From positions 1-7,143 of the forward strand of contig CAMWSZ010000144.1 of assembly GCA_947177005.1 (NCBI GenBank): 7,143 nucleotides of DNA, read 5' to 3'. Positions 5,633-7,143 of this stretch are shown one piece after another. The DNA comes from an uncultured Clostridia bacterium. Lineage in GTDB: Bacteria; Bacillota; Clostridia; Oscillospirales; Oscillospiraceae. Numbering within the stretch: the stretch's first letter is position 1; each line of letters starts with the position of its first letter. The position numbers and the translations under genes were made by a program. The notes under the pieces are model-generated. The model was given only the letters and a program-made list of their open reading frames with translations, was not told the origin of the DNA and did no database searches.

Positions 5633-5968
5633 ATGTCCGTTTCACTATATTACATGGCAAAAAGGGAATATCCGATATCCGAACAGGAGCAGGAAGCCTG
5701 CCGGAAAATTGTGGAGCGTTATAATACAGAATATCCGTTAGGAGATATGTATGAGAGCTTTTGTGTTTACGATTTGGACGGGGCGGAGCATGTTATTTTT
5801 GAAGGGGCTACAAAATTGCCCATCGGCGAAGGCACAGACCATTTTACTGAAGTCTACGACTATTGGGCGGATTGTTTGCAGGAAATTATTGATCTGCTGT
5901 CTGACGCTTCATGGTACATAAACGTTGATGATGCAGATGTAACACCATATTTTAATTGTCCCAAATAG
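5633..5968 (+). CDS. Acidic hypothetical protein, 111 aa
   Basis: I do not recognise this family. The protein is soluble and strongly acidic, with about 23 Asp/Glu against 7 Lys/Arg. It is also rich in Tyr and Trp, and has no signal peptide. The first half contains EQEQEACRKIVERYN, probably a helix. The second half contains FTEVYDYWADCLQEIIDLL, a helix with an acidic face, and ends in an acidic WYINVDDADV stretch. Size, acidity and aromatic content are typical of immunity proteins of polymorphic toxins, but no specific Imm family can be named. AAAGGAGAT (5616-5624) lies 8 nt before the ATG, 30 nt after the nuclease stop. The stop codon TAG is part of the ribosome binding site of the next gene. 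Codons are visibly more AT-rich than in the genes upstream. It is probably read from the nuclease operon promoter, as no promoter fits in the 30-nt gap. Confidence 0.8.
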   Translation: MSVSLYYMAKREYPISEQEQEACRKIVERYNTEYPLGDMYESFCVYDLDGAEHVIFEGATKLPIGEGTDHFTEVYDYWADCLQEIIDLLSDASWYINVDDADVTPYFNCPK

Positions 5969-5978
5969 GAGCGGCTGT

Positions 5979-6782
5979 ATGAAGAAGAAAGTTTTGTTAA
6001 TCGGCAGCAACAGCTTAGCAGGCAGGTCGATTGCCGCAAGTCTGGAAGACGGCTATCAAATAGTTCCGGCGGCAGGACATCATAACCCGGAAAACGGATA
6101 CCGGCTAAGGGCGGAGGAACCGGATAAACTTGCCGGAATTTTAGCCTGTGAAAACCCGGAAATTGTAGTTTCCTCTATTCGTGGAGACTATCAGGCACAA
6201 ATGCGCTTTCATAAAGAATTAGCAGATTGGCTGCGTGTAAAAAAGAAACGTTTATTGTATCTGTCTACAGCTAATGTATTCGACGGCAGTTTATCCAGGC
6301 CGTGGACAGAAAATGATCCGCCGGTTCCAAAGTCCGATTATGGCTGTTTCAAACGCGACTGTGAGACGATGCTGGAGCAACTGCTCGGAAACCAGCTGGC
6401 AATCTTCCGGCTGGCCCCTGTTTGGAGCGCTGATTGTCCGCGGGTACAGCGGCTAGAACTCTACAGCCGCAGCGGAGAACCCTACCATACTTATCCCAAT
6501 TACACAATAAATGTAACATTTGCAAAACAAATCGGTAAATATGCAAAATATGTTCTGGACCATAGCCTGCACGGAATTTTTCATGTAGGGACCACAGATA
6601 CAGTGAATTATTTTTCTTTTGAGAAGTTGGTCTGTAAAGCGCTGAAAATTAAACCGCCGCAATTTGTAACGGATACAGCGGACGGGGAAGCTTGCTTTGC
6701 AATCCTATCTGCAAGGAAAGAAGCTCCGGATTACCTGCAAATGACAGTTGCAGATGTGCTGTCAGCGTTAAAGTGTGAATGA
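5979..6782 (+). CDS. RmlD-like extended SDR family protein (NAD(P)-binding sugar nucleotide reductase/epimerase relative)
   Basis: A 267-residue cytosolic protein with a Rossmann fold. The N-terminal strand KKVLLIGSNSLAG has the dinucleotide-binding loop with G9 and G15, but the middle glycine of the usual GxxGxxG is S12. The LLYLSTANVFDG strand (92-103) corresponds to the LSTDYVFDG region of dTDP-4-dehydrorhamnose reductases. The catalytic Tyr and Lys are in YGCFK (121-125, YxxxK). HGIFHVGTTDTVNYFSF (198-214) matches the G-x-x-x-H/Y-V-G...S-x-x-E part of the substrate domain. It is shorter than typical RmlD (about 280-300) and no other sugar-nucleotide genes are nearby, so the substrate cannot be named. 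TAGGAG (5966-5971) gives a ribosome binding site 7 nt before the ATG and overlaps the upstream stop, so it is an operon partner of the 111-aa gene. No U-tract hairpin is found after the stop. Lower GC than the genes before 5600. Confidence 0.85.
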   Translation: MKKKVLLIGSNSLAGRSIAASLEDGYQIVPAAGHHNPENGYRLRAEEPDKLAGILACENPEIVVSSIRGDYQAQMRFHKELADWLRVKKKRLLYLSTANVFDGSLSRPWTENDPPVPKSDYGCFKRDCETMLEQLLGNQLAIFRLAPVWSADCPRVQRLELYSRSGEPYHTYPNYTINVTFAKQIGKYAKYVLDHSLHGIFHVGTTDTVNYFSFEKLVCKALKIKPPQFVTDTADGEACFAILSARKEAPDYLQMTVADVLSALKCE

Positions 6783-6981
6783 ATAGCAGAAGCGCTGGAC
6801 GTAGGGCACTATATTACTGCCACCCCATTTCCTCCAAACTTCATATTTTTGCTTTTTCCATCATTCGACGTTTTATAGGTTCATTAAAAAACTATTTCCG
6901 GAGTATGGTTCACAATAATCAGGCATTTGCACTGCTTTCAGAATTTCAAATGCTTTGGCCCTGCGACTCTCAAATTTTCCC

Positions 6982-7010
6982 TTGACAAATGCCGAGTGGC
7001 TTGCTATAAT
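6982..7010 (+). promoter_or_regulatory. Exact consensus promoter of the tRNA gene
   Basis: TTGACA (6982-6987) and TATAAT (7005-7010) both match the consensus at 6/6, separated by exactly 17 bp, with an extended -10 TG (7002-7003). Transcription would start near 7017, a few bases before the mature tRNA 5' end. The spacer contains CCGAGTGGC, an exact inverted match to the tRNA 3' acceptor region. Confidence 0.92.
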
Positions 7011-7021
7011 AACTTTTGTTT

Positions 7022-7097
7022 CCGGGTGTAGCGCAGATGGTAGCGCGCTTGGTTCGGGACCAAGAGGCCGTGGGTTCAAATCCCGCCACTCGGACCA
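7022..7097 (+). tRNA. tRNA-Pro, anticodon CGG
   Basis: A complete 76-nt cloverleaf. The acceptor stem is 7022-7028 with 7087-7093 (7 bp, one G-U). The D arm is GCGC/GCGC around AGATGGTA. The anticodon stem is CTTGG/CCAAG (7048-7052 and 7060-7064) with loop TTCGGGA, giving anticodon CGG at 7055-7057, followed by the G37 expected of proline tRNAs. The T arm is GTGGG/CCCGC with loop TTCAAAT. The discriminator is A7094 and the CCA end is encoded (7095-7097). It reads the codon CCG, which fits a GC-rich genome. It has its own promoter and terminator, so it is a single-gene unit. Confidence 0.97.
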
Positions 7098-7098
7098 G

Positions 7099-7134
7099 AA
7101 AATCGCTGAAATCGTGTGGTTTCAGCGATTTTTT
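7099..7134 (+). terminator. Intrinsic terminator of the tRNA unit
   Basis: A perfect 11-bp stem (7101-7111 with 7120-7130), extendable by A-T pairs, has an 8-nt loop and ends in a run of six T (7129-7134). It begins immediately after the encoded CCA end. Confidence 0.93.
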
Positions 7135-7143
7135 ATAACTTTT

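Noticed and set aside
6779..6985. 68-codon frame starting in an ATGA overlap with the SDR gene
   Set aside because: The overlap resembles translational coupling, but there is no ribosome binding site, the composition is not protein-like and the frame runs into the tRNA promoter. The 6783-6981 interval is best described as non-coding with no clear signal.
6873..7079. 68-codon minus-strand frame over the tRNA
   Set aside because: It starts inside the tRNA gene in antisense, a common artefact.
1..7143. CRISPR array, insertion sequence, integrase or phage genes
   Set aside because: No regularly spaced repeats, transposase or recombinase motifs, or terminal inverted repeats were found on either strand.

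Overview
The window looks like a chromosomal piece from an anaerobic, moderately GC-rich Firmicute. The likeliest group is gut Clostridia of the Oscillospiraceae type. The reasons are the paired ACT-domain/UPF0210 genes, a secreted protein with three S-layer homology domains, strong Shine-Dalgarno sequences, near-consensus vegetative promoters with 17-bp spacers, U-tract terminators and a lipoprotein nuclease of the EndA/NucA type. This placement is inferred from gene content and style, not from a search.

Layout. (a) 1-296, plus: the 3' end of a polytopic membrane protein gene, closed by a bidirectional terminator (311-343). (b) 346-1985, minus: a two-gene operon encoding an ACT-domain protein (UPF0237) followed by a 452-aa UPF0210/DUF711 'PFL family' protein. 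(c) 1986-2160: a divergent promoter region. The plus-strand -10 box lies at the centre of a perfect 15-bp palindrome. (d) 2161-2421, plus: an 86-aa protein whose C-terminus resembles the glycyl-radical tail of anaerobic ribonucleotide reductase NrdD. (e) 2625-3674, plus: a secreted protein with three SLH domains and a C-terminal part resembling only the second half of a GH18 barrel. A second bidirectional terminator (3691-3738) follows. (f) 3767-4033, minus: an 88-aa protein of unknown function behind an exact consensus promoter. (g) 4248-6782, plus: four genes with one visible promoter. They encode an uncharacterised 136-aa protein overlapping by 4 nt a lipoprotein DNA/RNA nuclease, then a very acidic 111-aa protein and an RmlD-like SDR protein. 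(h) 6783-6981: about 200 bp of AT-rich sequence with no gene or clear terminator. (i) 6982-7134: a tRNA-Pro(CGG) with its own consensus promoter and terminator.

How the genes may work together. The ACT and UPF0210 proteins are probably one sensor/effector unit, biochemical role unknown. The 136-aa protein and the secreted nuclease are clearly co-expressed, and the arrangement recalls the Bacillus NucA/Nin nuclease-inhibitor pair, although no homology to Nin is visible. The last two genes before the tRNA are more AT-rich than the rest and may have a different history.

No CRISPR array, insertion sequence, transposase, integrase or rRNA was seen. The candidates most worth following for new biology are the nuclease pair, the stand-alone NrdD-tail-like protein with its palindromic promoter, and the SLH protein with a half GH18 domain.
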